A stretch of DNA of 64,000 nucleotides, taken from assembly GCA_947846985.1 (NCBI GenBank), contig CANTUZ010000026.1:55720730-55784729 (forward strand), written 5' to 3'. Below the pieces are notes generated by a model. That model saw nothing but the letters and a program-made list of their open reading frames with translations, was not told the DNA's origin and searched no databases. Below are positions 14,601-27,500 of this stretch, in pieces (within the stretch, counting starts at the first letter, position 1; each line of letters starts with the position of its first letter). This stretch comes from Fratercula arctica. Taxonomy: Eukaryota; Chordata; Aves; Charadriiformes; Alcidae. Made by a program: the position numbers and the translations under genes.

Positions 14601-17600
14601 AGCTACACCACCATTCTGAGCAGGGAAGATTTAGCAATAAACAATTATCTGTGGGAACTGTTCCAGATAGTAGCAGAAGGTGGAAGGTTCCCTTCAGCAC
14701 AAATAAATATTAACATTAAATGGATTTGAATACAGGTTCCTGGTGCCATTACAGACAAGAATATCAACAATAAATTTGTTCTCGTTCAGCACAGATAGTT
14801 AATAGTCAAATTGTTAACGGGATAATTTCTGCCCTGTTGTGGTATATGAACAAGTTTGAAGGTCATCCAAAATATTGGAAAGATAAGTTTTGTAACTGTT
14901 ACAAGAAATGGAATTGATAACTCAAGCCTGTATTTGTTTGTGGAGGGTGAAAAACCTACATATTTTTGAAAATTAGAATTAGAATTCCACTCTGCAGAAA
15001 TAATACACTAATAATACCACTACATACTAATCTCTGGTTAAAAAAACAATCTTGGTTGCCAAACATGATGCCTGACTATGACAACGACAGATACTGGACC
15101 ACAGGTTGATTGTTTTTAGGGTAAATATTTTTCAAAGAAGTATACGATGTTTAAGCTATGCACAATCCTGTGGAAAATGGTGCCAGAAGAGCAAAAAACA
15201 CAAGAAAGTTTAAGTCATACCTACTGATAAGGAAGAATCCCTTGAAACACACACTAATACTGGACAAAAAGATGTTTAGTAGACCTCTGAGAAGTATCTG
15301 ACCGTGTAACCTCAGTTTTAAATACTGCCCTACATTTTTTATAAACATAAGGAGGAAATTACTATGTACCATAATTGTGTAAAATATGTTTTTGTTTCAA
15401 GCATGGTATGAGTTAGTTCTCACAGTCACTGAGTGGTATACAAACCTTCAGCTACAACACCTGGAGTCCTTTGGAGAGGCTCCTTTTCCATATGATGTAT
15501 TCAATAAAAAAAGGACATAACAGAACTTCAACTCCTTTCACAGATATAAATAAAAAACCCAAACCTCTACATCCCAAAGAAGAACACTGTGAAGCCTTGC
15601 AGGCTCAAGGGACTGACAAACTTACGGCAGAGACTAGAACCCATGGATAAAGTAAGACAACCAACACGTAAAAGACCCACTCAGAGACTAATTTGTTGGT
15701 ATCTCTGTTGCATTATCTGTCTGCACATAGCTCTTCCTCTGTGAGGAGAGGCAGACCCCGAACAAGTTAGTTCAACATAGGCACTCTTACTATCAGCTCC
15801 TAGTAACAAATTAAGAGTGGAGAAACACAGACCCCATTCCTGCTTTTCAAATGCTCTTTTCATTCATTAGTTATCTGTCCTTTTAATAAAGACTACTCTT
15901 AAGATACAAGTTTTGATCCAAAGTTCTCCTTCACCATAGTCAATGAGCAAGAATATCCTGACCATTTAATTCCACCCCTCAATCCATACACTCAAAATCA
16001 CATATTCATGAAAGGGTGTTAAACGAGATTTTTTTTATTAAGACGGCAAAACTGTCAATTCAGAAGCTGTGTTTTGGGATTATATTTAAACTGGCTTTTG
16101 TTTCATTAGCTTGTTTTAGTTACCAAGCATTCTGAAACCAGCATACCATATACAATTAGAATGACAAAATTTATAATTAAAAATATGCAATTTTTGAAAG
16201 CACAAATTTGCAGCAGCAGAGAACAGATGGAGGAAATTCCACCGTTTAGGTGTCATGGATGCAAAACCCCACAATCTGTGTAATACAAATAAGGCAAGAA
16301 GTTGTGAAATAGGAGTAAGGCAGACTAGACTTGAAATTATAATTTTAGAGAGGAAGGACAACATTAGTATTTAATATTTTGAAATATCCTCCTCCGACCA
16401 AATGACAAGGTTCTGTGTGGTTTTTTTTAGCATTGCAGGTTCACTTGCATTTGATCATAAATACTGAGGCAAGTTTAGTTTTTGGATCTGTCTTCAGATT
16501 ATACATCTCTAATTGAAGCCAAATTTGAATACACAATGCACACTAGGCATACATCAAGATTTTATAATCTTTTGAAGCACTTAATAAAAATGTCATACTT
16601 CATAAAATTACACAACACTATTATCTCCTATTCAAACACAGCAATTTCTTCCACAATCCAATGACAACAGTATGCTCATTATTACAAATCAATGTCCTAT
16701 GTGTTACACTTGTGAAAAAAAAACCTCTCAATTTTAGTCCCTGGAAGACTATTGTACCTCTGTGAACAGTTTCACAGCAGAGGTTGTACAGTCTGACTTA
16801 GACCTTCTAGAAAGATGCGGAGATAGTACAGGATAAGAAAGTGCATGACTTAAGTAAGATTAAAATTGACTATTTGAAATGAATGGGAAATTATTCTTAA
16901 TAGATCATTTTAATCTTTTCTGAGACACATTAAGCATCTACTGAAGAAACTAAACACTGGGAACAGGCTGTACTTTGATGTTGCAAACTTTCTTGCAATG
17001 CACGTTTTTTAGGAAAAGGTTAAAAGGATATCGCCAAAGCATGGATATACCTGATTCTGCCTGAGAGGCTTAAGCTTTATGATCTACTGAAGCCCCTTCT
17101 AGCCCTTGGTTTCTTTCGTTCTGTGAACACCTGAAAATCAGGTTTTCAATAAAGGAGCTGGAAGGACACACACCGGGCTGGTGTGACATTAAAAGCTTTG
17201 GATGTACGAATCAGGCATATACTCTACCTGCTCCCACAACCAGTATCTTGGGCTCACAGCTACTGACGCAGTGCAGGAGAGACCTGGAGCGGACATTGAA
17301 GTTGAGGAAAGCCACCACGCAGCCCAGCTTGGCCAGTCCAAACCACACATGGATGAAGTCCGGCTCGTTGCCCATCAGCAAGGCTACCGTGTCGCCCTTC
17401 TTCAGAGCCCCGTGGTGTAGGAAGACCTGCGCTACCCTGTTACTCCTCCTGTCCACATCCTGGTAGGTGTGCACTGTCCCTTCGTAGATGAGGAAGGGCT
17501 TGTGGGGCTGCTTCTCAGCCAGCTTCACAAACTTGTCCAGGACGGTGACAATCCTCCCTTGCAGCCGGTACACCTCCACCGTCACCCCATACACCATTAC

Positions 17601-17708
17601 TTTCAGCAGGTACCTCAGGTCAGCCCAGAAATAGGGGAAGAGGAGTTTCTGGATGAGGTGCAAGGAGACAACGCTGGCGGCAGCCCCCGGTACCCAGGAG
17701 GGCAGCAT
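4523..17708 (-). CDS. SLC27A6: SLC27A6 copy A (5' part; continues beyond left edge)
   Basis: Long-chain fatty acid transport protein 6 / acyl-CoA synthetase, probably the conserved ancestral copy. Exons seen: 17708-17228, 8216-8010, 5819-5661 and 4647-4523. All have GT/AG junctions and the same phases as copy B, giving 324 codons, about half of the expected ~620. It contains the N-terminal hydrophobic segment with KLLFPYFW, the AMP-binding motif [14 protein letters not shown] (222-235) with the canonical [14 protein letters not shown] and [16 protein letters not shown] looked for exon 5 (HKVR...GNGIR, STEG) on the minus strand of 1-4522 and found none, so exons 5-10 should lie left of the window. 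Exon 4 is closer to the mammalian protein than copy B is. The gene starts in a CpG island, unlike copy B. Confidence 0.9.
4648..5660 (-). other. Intron 3 of copy A
   Basis: About 1.0 kb of AT-rich sequence between exons 3 and 4. Nothing else recognised. Confidence 0.8.
5661..5819 (-). CDS. SLC27A6: Copy A exon 3
   Basis: Acceptor GTTACAG; donor GTAGGG. The 159 nt read [19 protein letters not shown], then [20 protein letters not shown], ending GCIELG. It is much closer to mammalian FATP6 than the copy B exon is. The minus frame here is not visible as a long ORF starting with Met. Confidence 0.88.
5820..8009 (-). other. Intron 2 of copy A
   Basis: About 2.2 kb of AT-rich non-coding sequence. 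Nothing else recognised. Confidence 0.8.
8010..8216 (-). CDS. SLC27A6: Copy A exon 2
   Basis: Acceptor TTTTTAAG; donor GTACAG. The 207 nt keep phase 1. It encodes [19 protein letters not shown] and ends in YIFTSGTT of the AMP-binding loop. It is two codons shorter than the copy B exon. Intron 1 before it is about 9.0 kb, against 0.9 kb in copy B. Confidence 0.9.
8584..8626. repeat. (TA)n/(TG) microsatellite
   Basis: Alternating TA with two interspersed TGTA interruptions, directly readable. Confidence 0.95.
13048..13160 (-). mobile_element. CR1 LINE 3' end fragment
   Basis: Plus strand begins AATCACAGAATGG...GGAAGGGATTTCTGGAGGTCATCT, the reverse complement of the CR1 3' terminus, then fades into CAAGCAGGCCCACACAGAGG. 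Old and short. Confidence 0.65.
17228..17708 (-). CDS. SLC27A6: Copy A exon 1
   Basis: Start chosen at the ATG reading MLPSW, which aligns with copy B and human FATP6. An in-frame upstream ATG at 17744 (MSRWGHLYPLP) has G at -3 and would add 12 residues; the frame stays open up to 17903. Donor GTAGAG after GGAGCAG, phase 1. The 3' half is nearly identical to copy B. Confidence 0.88.
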
Positions 17709-18570
17709 CGGGAGTGGATAAAGGTGGCCCCAGCGACTCATCTCCCTACGGCCAGGCGACTTGACGGACGGGGCCGGCGCGCGGGGAGCAGCCGGGCGGG
17801 GTGCGGACTCTGAGGAGAAAGCCGGTGAGGGCCGAGGCTTTTCCCACCCTCTCTTTCCCCCCCGCAGCGAGGCGCGCCGCCGCCTCGGGGAGCCCCGCAC
17901 CAAGCCCCGCTCAGGCAGCAGCGGAGCGGGGGGAGCCGAGCAGCGGACGGCGACCGCCGGCCGCGCACCTCGTCCCCGCCACCCACCTCAGCCCCGGCAC
18001 GGCCGCCGTCCGCCCGCCTGCCTCAGCCTCCCCCCTCCTGCGGCGGGTCCCGCACCTGCGAGGACGGGGCACCGCCCCGGCGGGCAGGGCGGGAGCTCCT
18101 GCCTTCACCACCGCTGAGGCGAGAGCCCCCCCCACTCGGCCCCGAGACTCACGGACAGCACCGAGCTGCTGGCGGGGCGGCGGCGGCGGCTGCTCCCTGA
18201 GCCGGTTGCATAAGGCGCGATCTGCTGCCTGCCCCCGCTGGGGAGGGAGCCCGGGAGGTTGGCTCCTGGGTAAGGCGGCGGCCCAGCGCAGGAAGCCTCG
18301 CCCCGGGACGGCAGAGCGAGGGCCCGGTCCCCGGGGAGCACGGTGAAGCACCCCCCCACCCCGCCGGGCTGTGCCCTCGGTACTTGTAGCGGTTCGTCCC
18401 CGGGAAGTCAGTTGTCGCCGCCGGTCCCTGCGGCGGGGCTGCGCGCTGAGGCGTCGAGCAGGGCTCGGCATCCAGGCCCTGTTGCCACCACAGGGGCCCA
18501 GGCCACCCTGCTGCCAGCACTCACACACCCTCTGGCCTCAGGAGCGGTTTTAGATGGGGGAGACGGGCAG
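17709..18570 (-). promoter_or_regulatory. CpG island / probable promoter of copy A
   Basis: Very GC- and CpG-rich sequence in an otherwise AT-rich window, with GC-box-like GGGGCGG (18171-18180) and CCGCCC motifs and no obvious TATA box. It lies immediately upstream of exon 1 of copy A. The many open frames on both strands here follow from the base composition and are not called as genes. The island extends into exon 1. Confidence 0.75.
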
Positions 18571-21500
18571 TGCAATGAGCCCAGGGCTAGGAAATCCCTT
18601 CAGGACAGGTTTAGTCCACCTGGACGCTGGGTGCTGGGTCAAGGGTACCGTCTGAATGTTGTCTTTGTGCTGAAGGGACGACGCCAGCAAGAAGCACCCA
18701 CACCTGGACGCAGTGCTGATCAGGCTGCAGCTGCTGCGGTCTGTCACCCCAGGCACTTCATCACACTGATGACTCCCTGCCATCCAAAGGCACCCACTGC
18801 CGTTGCCCTTGATGAGGCACATAACGTGGTGTGCATGTGTTTTGGTGCAGCTGAGGCTGGAGTTATGTGGACCGTGAGAAGCTGAGGTCATTTTATGAGT
18901 GACACATTTTCTGCCCTTGTGTTGGACACAAAACAATTTGAATTCATGACATTGTGCATGGTGACAAAAAAAATCAGAAGGTACTTACTTATATTAAAAC
19001 TGTAGCTTATAGTAAATGCATTCTTTTTTTACAGGATATGAATGTGGTTTTGAGTACTTCTGAGTTTTCTAAAAATGTAAGACCCTAAGCACTGGTAGTT
19101 TACAGTGTGAACTCCTCTGTCTGCCTGTTGCTAATAACACACCAAAATAATCTAGCCTTTTGTCATGTTCCACACCTCATCCTATTGTTTGCCTCATGGA
19201 CTGGGCTGGTGCTCCGGAGTGTTATCTTGACTAGTGCTCCAGAGAATTCCTTCAGTATCTGCAAGAATGTACTTCTCATCCATCCAGTTGGCACTTGATA
19301 TTCAAATCTTTTTCCTCCACAAAATGGTACGTCTTAATTGTGAGATCTGAAAGCTGACAGTGTAGCCCATGTTTCCATTGTCATCTTCAGATACCAAGCC
19401 AGTCTGCTGTGTCATTTGTGCACTTTGGAGTCGGTGAGTGATGTCTTCCTTCTCTGGACAAAGAAAAAATTTACATAACAGAGGATATTTCTTCTAGACT
19501 CATCTTGAGTTTTATGAATAGCATGGAGGGAATCCCATATCTGAAAGGATATGCTAACCTTCTTTTTGAGAATGTCTAGCACAAGTGTCAGTAGAACCCC
19601 TGAACAGAGTAGTGAAGCCTGAACAGTAAAAGCAACTCGTTATTCAGTTCTTTGTAGTATCTTCCCTTACTATATCCAGGCAGCGTCTCACAATTTGTGC
19701 TCTGCAGGACTTACGGACACTGCTCATGCTTCCATCCTCAGAACGTAACAGCCTTGACAGACCTTTGCTTCTCTAAAACACTTACGTGATAGCCCATTCA
19801 TCCAGCCTGCATCTAGCCCATTGGCCCTGTCAGCTCTTCTGCTAAATCCCCAGCTGTTCCCCTTTGCTACCATCTACAGCTTCTTCTCTTTTTTTTCCCT
19901 TCCTTTACCCCCTTTCTTTTCTTTTCTGCTTGAATATCAGCCACTCTTTCAGCTGTAAATCATTCTATACTACACAGCTTTTCTTTCTAGGGCAGAGGCA
20001 ATTTGCATGTGGCAATTTAAAACACTTAAATATTGGAAATACATGTGACAGTTGCAGTTTAAACATTTCATATGTTAAGCAAATGACCTAGATTTGTCCA
20101 GACTCCTTACAAAACTTGTAAGTTATTTTGAACCGTAGCATTTTTCCTGCAAAGTTTGCTTTGTCTAACTTTGGTGGGTTTCTTAGCTAAGCTCAGCAAG
20201 AAACTCCTGTCGGCTTCTTCCCCTCTTTTGATCAAGTGTTCCTCTTTATGTCTAAGGATCTCCTCAGCTCTTTTAGAGGCTTGTGAGAAAAGCAAGAAGG
20301 TTGGTATCAATGAAGTGTGAATGGCAATTTATGGGTGAGGAAGCAACAGCTGCAAAAGATCTGAAAGGATGATCCATACTGATAATGAAGAACACAGTTT
20401 CCAGGCAATCAAATTGAGGAATGTGTTGTTTCTGGCAAACCCAGGAGGCCCACACTCTGATTAAACCATAGCAAAAATGACTCATTAAGGGACAAACCTA
20501 CCCTCTGACCAGAGGAGGATGACAACAAGGTTGCAGCATATCACGTATGCCATTGCTCTCCTGTTTCCCAATAGCGAGTAGGAAAACCTTCAAGGAACTA
20601 ATAAAGAACTTGAGAGATGTAATGCAAATGCTGCAAATAGATTCTTCAAATTATTGTCCCTCCACGGTAAATGTGATACAGATTTCTGTTCTACAAACTC
20701 AAACTCTGAATCACAGTGCACACTGTCTTCCTCAGTGTTTGAAAAAATGACTACAGAAAGATAATAATGGAAACAATAGATCACTGATTTCTCAGGCTTT
20801 TTGGTATATGTTCCACATCATGTAGTTGGAGAATTGGTACTTTGTTGCTGAGTGAAAAGACTTGATTCAGCCAGAGCTTTTGAAGGTAGATTTTGTACCA
20901 ATGCCCCACTAATCTTAACAGGAAAAATTTGGTTTATTTTGTGGGTTGGTTTTGTGTGGTTTTTTTCTGCCCCTGAAACTGAGAAACACAAGGAGTAATG
21001 GAAATTTAATTCTGGACTTTTGATTCAAGCCAAAGCTCAGCTTCATGCTTATTTCTTCATGCCATTTGGAAAATTTTTTAGCTCTCGCCTTAAAACCCAG
21101 GGAATCATATGAACTGTCTTTCCTGTGGCCTCATATGCACTGAAAAGTCAATTAGAGGATCAGGGGAAAAGGTGGGCAGAGGCAGCAACAAACACATTGA
21201 GAAGTGGCAGGCAACAGCTTCGTACACCGCTTTTCAATACTAAGAATGCTTCTTACTACTGGGACATCTCTCCTTTAGGTTGTTGCATAGTCAAGCTATG
21301 TTAAATCATGAGTGGTCTTTGTCAGCTCCATCTGCAGAGACAATCAGTTTAGCTCAAAGCTGTATGGTTCTGACTAATTTTTATCATAAAGTTTTTAATC
21401 TAGGCTAACTCATTTGGCTTTCTCTTGAACGAATGGAGGAGAACACATGCTTGAAGAGTTGAGTTGTGTTCTGCGCTGGCTCTAGTACTGTTATTTTTGT

Positions 21501-24500
21501 GGTTTACCACTAACACGGAGGCCTGACTAGATTAAGAATACACAGAGACACAGCTTTGTTATATGAGTACTGTCTGGGCATCCATTGGAAACAAATTCAA
21601 GCAAATTAAATAGCGCAAAACTAGATTACAGATAGATTTCATGTCTCTTTAAAGGCAATAGTGGCAGCAGGCTGATAGTTTTTTTTATTGATATGGTAGT
21701 GTTCCTTAGTTGTAAGGTGCAATGGAGGTATTTGGATATGTTGTATCCTATATAGGTATACATTTACAGGAAGACAGAAGTATTTAGTCTTTCAGCTGGT
21801 GAGCATCTCTTTTTCCAGAAAGACATTTTGTGAGGAGATAGAATTTCAGCTTGCTTTTGTTAGGTGAAGGTAACAATTTATTATTAATAAATAATAATTA
21901 AATTAAATGCTACAATAGCCTGCACTTAAAGTAATGTAAAAGAAACACTGTAGAGTTATTTGGTTCACTAGAGTTTGGCATTGTTAACTGCTATGTAAAT
22001 GCATAAACAATGAGTAACAGGAAAGACTGTGAGCTTTAGGGAAGATGTATACTTACATGTTGATTTGAAAGAAGACAGAGGGAGGCTGAAAGATACTCTT
22101 GTTTGCAAGAATTGCTTTGAAAAAGGCAGAAAGAAAGCAGAAGGAGAAGCATTCCGCCATGAAGTGCAGATGTGACAAGAAATGAGAACAAAAATACTCG
22201 AAGAGTCAGATCTATGAAAAGCTCTGGGTATACTGGTCAGACTGAAAGGAAAAGCAGTAGGTGATAGATAATTGATAGAGCACAAAAGGAAGGTAAATAC
22301 AAAATGGCCTGTGGATGAGAGAGATGTATTTCAAATATACTGTGCTGTGAGTTGAAAATCAGACAGGGAAATGAGCAGGAGATTGCATTTACTAAGGTGA
22401 CTAATGACTAGCACATCACCAAAGACATCAGTCAATGAGAACAGAAAGGAAGAATTTTGTGCTTTAGATGTTATCAGTGCTGCTAATCCCAAAGAACAGA
22501 AATGATGAGCAAGATCCTAACAGAAAAACTCTGATACTCTGAAATAGGTAGTTTCAAAGGAAAACTGTGGTTTTGTGATCTCTGAATTGTCCCTGTTCCT
22601 CTCAGCTGTGCACAGAAATTATATCGATCCTCTGTACTCATATCCAAGTTTCTTTGTAAAGTTAACATTAATTTACTTCTTGTCATCTTCCCTGTGGGAG
22701 GAAGAAAATTTCCATGGTGTATGAGTTGTTTTTCATTAATTTTCTCATTTGTTATAAAAATGGATAAGCTGAGGCAAGAAATTTCAGTAGACAATGAAAG
22801 AGTAACAGAATTCAGGTGAAGCAATACTGGAATTGGATTTGATCCCTGCCTGTGCCAGAATTCTTATGTGATCCTGGATTAATCATGCCCTCCCCGAACT
22901 GGGTGATTTGGGCAAGCTCTATGCCTTACCTTAGACTTTAAGACCCTGTTACATTCTTGATTTGGTGATTGCTCAAACAACTGTAGATTAAGACATGGGG
23001 AGCCATGCTTTGTATGCTATGCTAAGTGGAACGGTGAAAAATTGAACCCTTAAAAATTATCAAGTATATTTGGCTGTTTTTTCTAAGTCAGGTTCACTCG
23101 TAGGTATCTGTGAGGTAGATGGGTGTCTAGATGTAAGCATTGGTTATAATTGGAGCCTGCACCAAAGAAGACTGGGTATGACTAAGGGAATTTAGAGTTG
23201 CTTGTCTGACCAAATGCTGATGTCTAATTTGGGATGAGTTGAATTGCTTACTTGACTATACTGACAAGGTCTCAACTTAACTGTAACAGCAGTGTAAGAA
23301 TGCAGCTTATGTGCAGGCATTTTCTATACCTTGGGCTTGAATCAGTTGCCCATGATTAGGGATCTAGTGCTGTTCTAGATTCCTTGGCAATAAATGCCTG
23401 ACATTTAGGTGCCTATGCAGAAGATGCTGACCTTCTGAGTTGTAGTTGCCAGTCTCATGGATCCCAAGTGGCACTTACATGCCTCAGTTTATATAGCTGG
23501 TCTAGCCCCTAAAGTTAGGAGAGCTAAATTTACCCTTAGTATTTTTGCTCTCTATAGTTTCATTTTTTTATCCAATGGAGATGTATGCACGCTTATTAAT
23601 ATTTTTTAAAGTAAATAGCATAGGGTTTGAAAGGTTCACAAAGAAATTAATAATTTTATTTCATGTTAACTACTTAATATCAACAGTAAAGATAAAATTT
23701 TCTGCATGCATGGGTCAATGAGTGTAACACAAACTACTGAATTGTTAAGTAAATGTGAGCTACTGTGTGCATGGAATAAAGCAATATTTTTCTGAGAAAA
23801 ACTGTATGTTATTATGAGATTAAAATTACTAACATAACACATACTTGCAAATGGTAAATTCATATTGTGAAGAAACCTTCATTAAGGCTATTCCAAAGGT
23901 TAACTTTAAAAAAACTCCAAAGTGCCTTATATTTTAAGTGTAGTGATATTTATTTTTCAGTAAATAAACCCCCAAAAGTATAGCAAGAAATTTACCTGTT
24001 AATCATCTTGTTATATCTCAAGAGCTGGAATTTACTCTTGATGTTACATAGAACTCATAAACTCACACCACAGACAAACCACTGAGCCCTGAATTACTTA
24101 GTATGCTGTAATTATTCTGCTCAATTTCCCTTCAACAGAAAACATTTGGATGCCCGAGAGTATGGTATGACCCAATAATGAAGTATAAAGGAGTTTAATT
24201 TTCTTCTGGTGGAACTCAGATGGAAGAAAAATTTCTTTTTGAAAAAAAGTGATTACATAAAAGTACAACATTTCCCTGTAACATCTCAATGTAGCAAGAA
24301 AATAGACACAAATTACTGAAATGCTTCTGTGGTGTAAAAACCACATGGTTTCAATATTATAATTTTGACATATTATGCCTTTCAATATCTAGGTAACACA
24401 ATATAGTGCTGCATGTATATTTGCATTAACTCTGAACCTGATTAATACGCCTAAGGGAATTAGCTTGTGCTATTTTAGTAGCATAAGCGTCAACAAAGTT

Positions 24501-27500
24501 AAATACTTCAATTTTGGGGATAAAAGGAGTTGTTGTCATTTTAGTATTTTATATGTATGAAGTTTTTTTCCCAGGGAAAACAATAGCATAAATTTTTAAG
24601 TGTCAGCTATTTATTTCAAATTTTTCTTAAAGTAATTTTGAAGTAGTGGCTTTTCTTCTGGAATAGAAGTTCTGAATGTTACAACAGAAAACGGTGAAAT
24701 AGAAATTCCTAGAAGATGAGAGTGTCTATGACTTAAGAATAGACAGCTAGCTTTTTAGATTGTCAAAGAAGCTGTGATATAGAAAAGGAAGAAAACAGCT
24801 TCACAGTCTGAAGATCATCTTGCAGATTGTCCCCCGGTATTGAATTCTTCCTTAGTATCTGTTGAATCTTTTTCTATATTTTAAAAACTAGAAACATATA
24901 GTCCTGAAAATCTATATAAAAATACGCATACCTTGAAAATGCAGTTCCCAGCTCTTCACATCTCACTATTCAACTACATCCCCATTAAAGTAACATAATT
25001 ATATGTAAATAATTGTGTCTATTAATTTCCACCATTTATTTGTGAAACTTATGTCTAGCAAAGTCTAAAATCTTAAATCTAAAACTAGACAAGTAATGAG
25101 GAAACCAGGAATGGAGGGCTGAGTGGCCCAATCAGCAAGTTGTAGCGCTGGAACAGCCACAGAAAACTAACGCTTAACTAATAATGTCACATGGGGATTT
25201 GGGTAATGAGTGGTGTAGTCATACTAGAGTTATTGCCGGGACCTGAGGAGGTAAAGACTAAAGTTGTGGTGGCAGGAACAGGATATTATGGAAGTTTTTG
25301 ATCATTGGAAATCATCTAGGACTCCAATCCATAGGAAATTAAAAAAATAATTTTTATAATATTTTGGAATGCTTCTTTATTCTATAGTTCTATGAGGACA
25401 TTCATTTAAAATACTTATATTACATGAAGTGTCTTGTCTCAATTCATTCATTACAGCATGTCAACACTGCAGACTTGTGTCAACCTTTCAAGGATGTAGA
25501 GAAATATCATCTCCAGTAAATGTAATTTTACTAACAGAAAGCTTTACTATTAATATAGTAGATCATTAAAAAAAAAACCACAACCACTTTATTGTTGTCT
25601 GTTAATTAGCTGCATGGGTAAATCTGTAGTTTTGCCTGAATCCATGAAACTGTGTTCATACTAGGAGCCATTTGTCTCTATATTATGCCAATGTGTTAGT
25701 ACTCCAGTAAAATTTAGCCTTAACCCCCCACAGAAGTGAATTGAAATACTCAGATTTTCTCACTCCTTGAACAACTTTGTTGACTGCTGATGGAATAAGC
25801 TCAAAATGCTGAGTTTTTTGGATCCTGCAAAGATAGAGTTGAGGTTCAGTCTCACTGTCATACAGAAGTGATCTGAATTAAGAACCGATAGCAACCTGAG
25901 AATATAAACTCCACTTTTTTCTTTTTTTAATTTGTTTAGTTGCCAGTTTATACATTTGAGATTAAATATAATAATGGTATGTAAGAGTTTCACATTTTAC
26001 TCTTGATAGACTCAAGCCAACATTTTTGACTTTATTCCTTACACAGCTCCTGCCTTGCTAATCAAGTATAGGAAATGGTACTGACCTGTCAAAGGAACGC
26101 TTAGCTTACTCGACTCTTGAGGATAGCTAATTGTTTGTAGAGAAGGATCAAAAGTACCCCTTAAATAAGAGTCAGATGAAGATTTGAATCTGGGTATAAA
26201 TCCTTTAGGAAGGATATTCTGGTGCAGTCTCAGGTGTAAGGTATGCAAGAGGACTGAGTCCTTAAAACATAGGGAAAACTCAGGACATGAACTGAAGGAG
26301 AAGGAAACGGACTTCTTAGAATGAAGTGCCATCATTTTCACATCCTTTAAATAGATACTTTTGTTAGTTTTTTAGTTTAACTTGACTTAAGTTATGGGTG
26401 ATTTGAAGGTACCTAACATACAGGCATTCCACACCTTTATTTTTGGTTATTCTTATAATTGTTTTTCTAGACTGCTAATGCAGAGCATAGCATCCCAATC
26501 CATTTTTTAAGAGATGTCAAATAATAAAAACATACTTCTATGTAATCTTATATTGGCTTGGAATAGGATAACACAGGAGTCTAGCAGAAGGTCTTCCAGT
26601 GATTGCCAGGGAAATTTTCTGGCACGTTGGCCTGTGTCAAAACGGCACGGAACAGATCTAAGGCATGAGGATCTTGAGCAAAACTGCTACGGTGAGTAAA
26701 TATAACAAACTGACTCTAAGAAGTCATCTCTGAGCTAGATACCTACCGTTTCTATTCTGTTTCCTTCTGCTTTGTAGGTATGTACTAGGGAGACTGAAGT
26801 TAACTTACAAATAAAAAAATAAATCTTTCTAATCAGGGAGGTTTGAATAGCTACCAGTGGGAAATGTTCAGTCTTTTTATTATCCTGTGAATTTCTAGGT
26901 GAAAGGGCTGCCAAAATTATCGTTCAAAGAATTAGAACAGGGTGTTTGCCTTCTGTGCCTTCAGGCATGCCTAAGATAGTTTTCAACTTGCCTCTGTTTT
27001 CTGACCTTTCATGTTTCCATCACAGAGTTAAACCGTATGCCAGAGAACATCTGTCCCTTTTTTGTGCTTTCATTATTTTGTACTTTGATTGCATTAGAAA
27101 TTTTACCTGATGACTCTGGAGATAGTATTATCAATGTGAGCTGATACAACAGTTTGTTACTGTGGCGTCTTCTTGCTAGCAGTACTTGTACTCCTATTTC
27201 TGAATCTGTCCCTATGTTTTAACAAATTGTGTCCTCTATGTGGAAGACCACTTTCAGAAATACTTTGTCATCTGGTACAACTGGGCTGTATTTCTTTAAA
27301 TTCAGTAGCAAAAACTTTTGGTTGTTAGTTTTCTCGTCGCCAGCTCCTTTTCTGTTGTATGGAAACGAAGAGGCAAAACAACTCCTGAAAGCCCAAGAAC
27401 CAATTTACAATGGGCAAGGGAGAAAAGAATTTTAGATGCTTAAGAGTTACAGATACTTGTACTTCTCTGCACATGTTTGGGCTATTTCTTCTGAATCCTG

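Larger units (their letters stand above)
8217..17227 (-). other. Intron 1 of copy A (about 9 kb)
   Basis: Holds a TA/TG microsatellite (8584-8626), a short CR1 remnant at about 13.05 kb, a C-rich tract at about 11988-12001 and a TTTAGA-type low-complexity stretch near 13620-13650. Open frames of 60-93 codons here show no recognisable protein. A possible very degraded CR1 3' end lies near 17050-17125 (CCCCTTCTAGCCCTT...TTCTGTGA), too weak to call. Confidence 0.7.

Noticed and set aside
17761..18885. Open frames of 60-205 codons on both strands
   Set aside because: They overlap in all frames within the CpG island and its edge, have Arg/Pro/Ala/Gly-rich low-complexity composition and show no domain. 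They are a by-product of high GC.
26514..26699. Plus-strand frame ending in a strong donor-like GGTGAGTAAA
   Set aside because: A single donor-like site without a matching acceptor or recognisable protein is expected by chance in a window this long.
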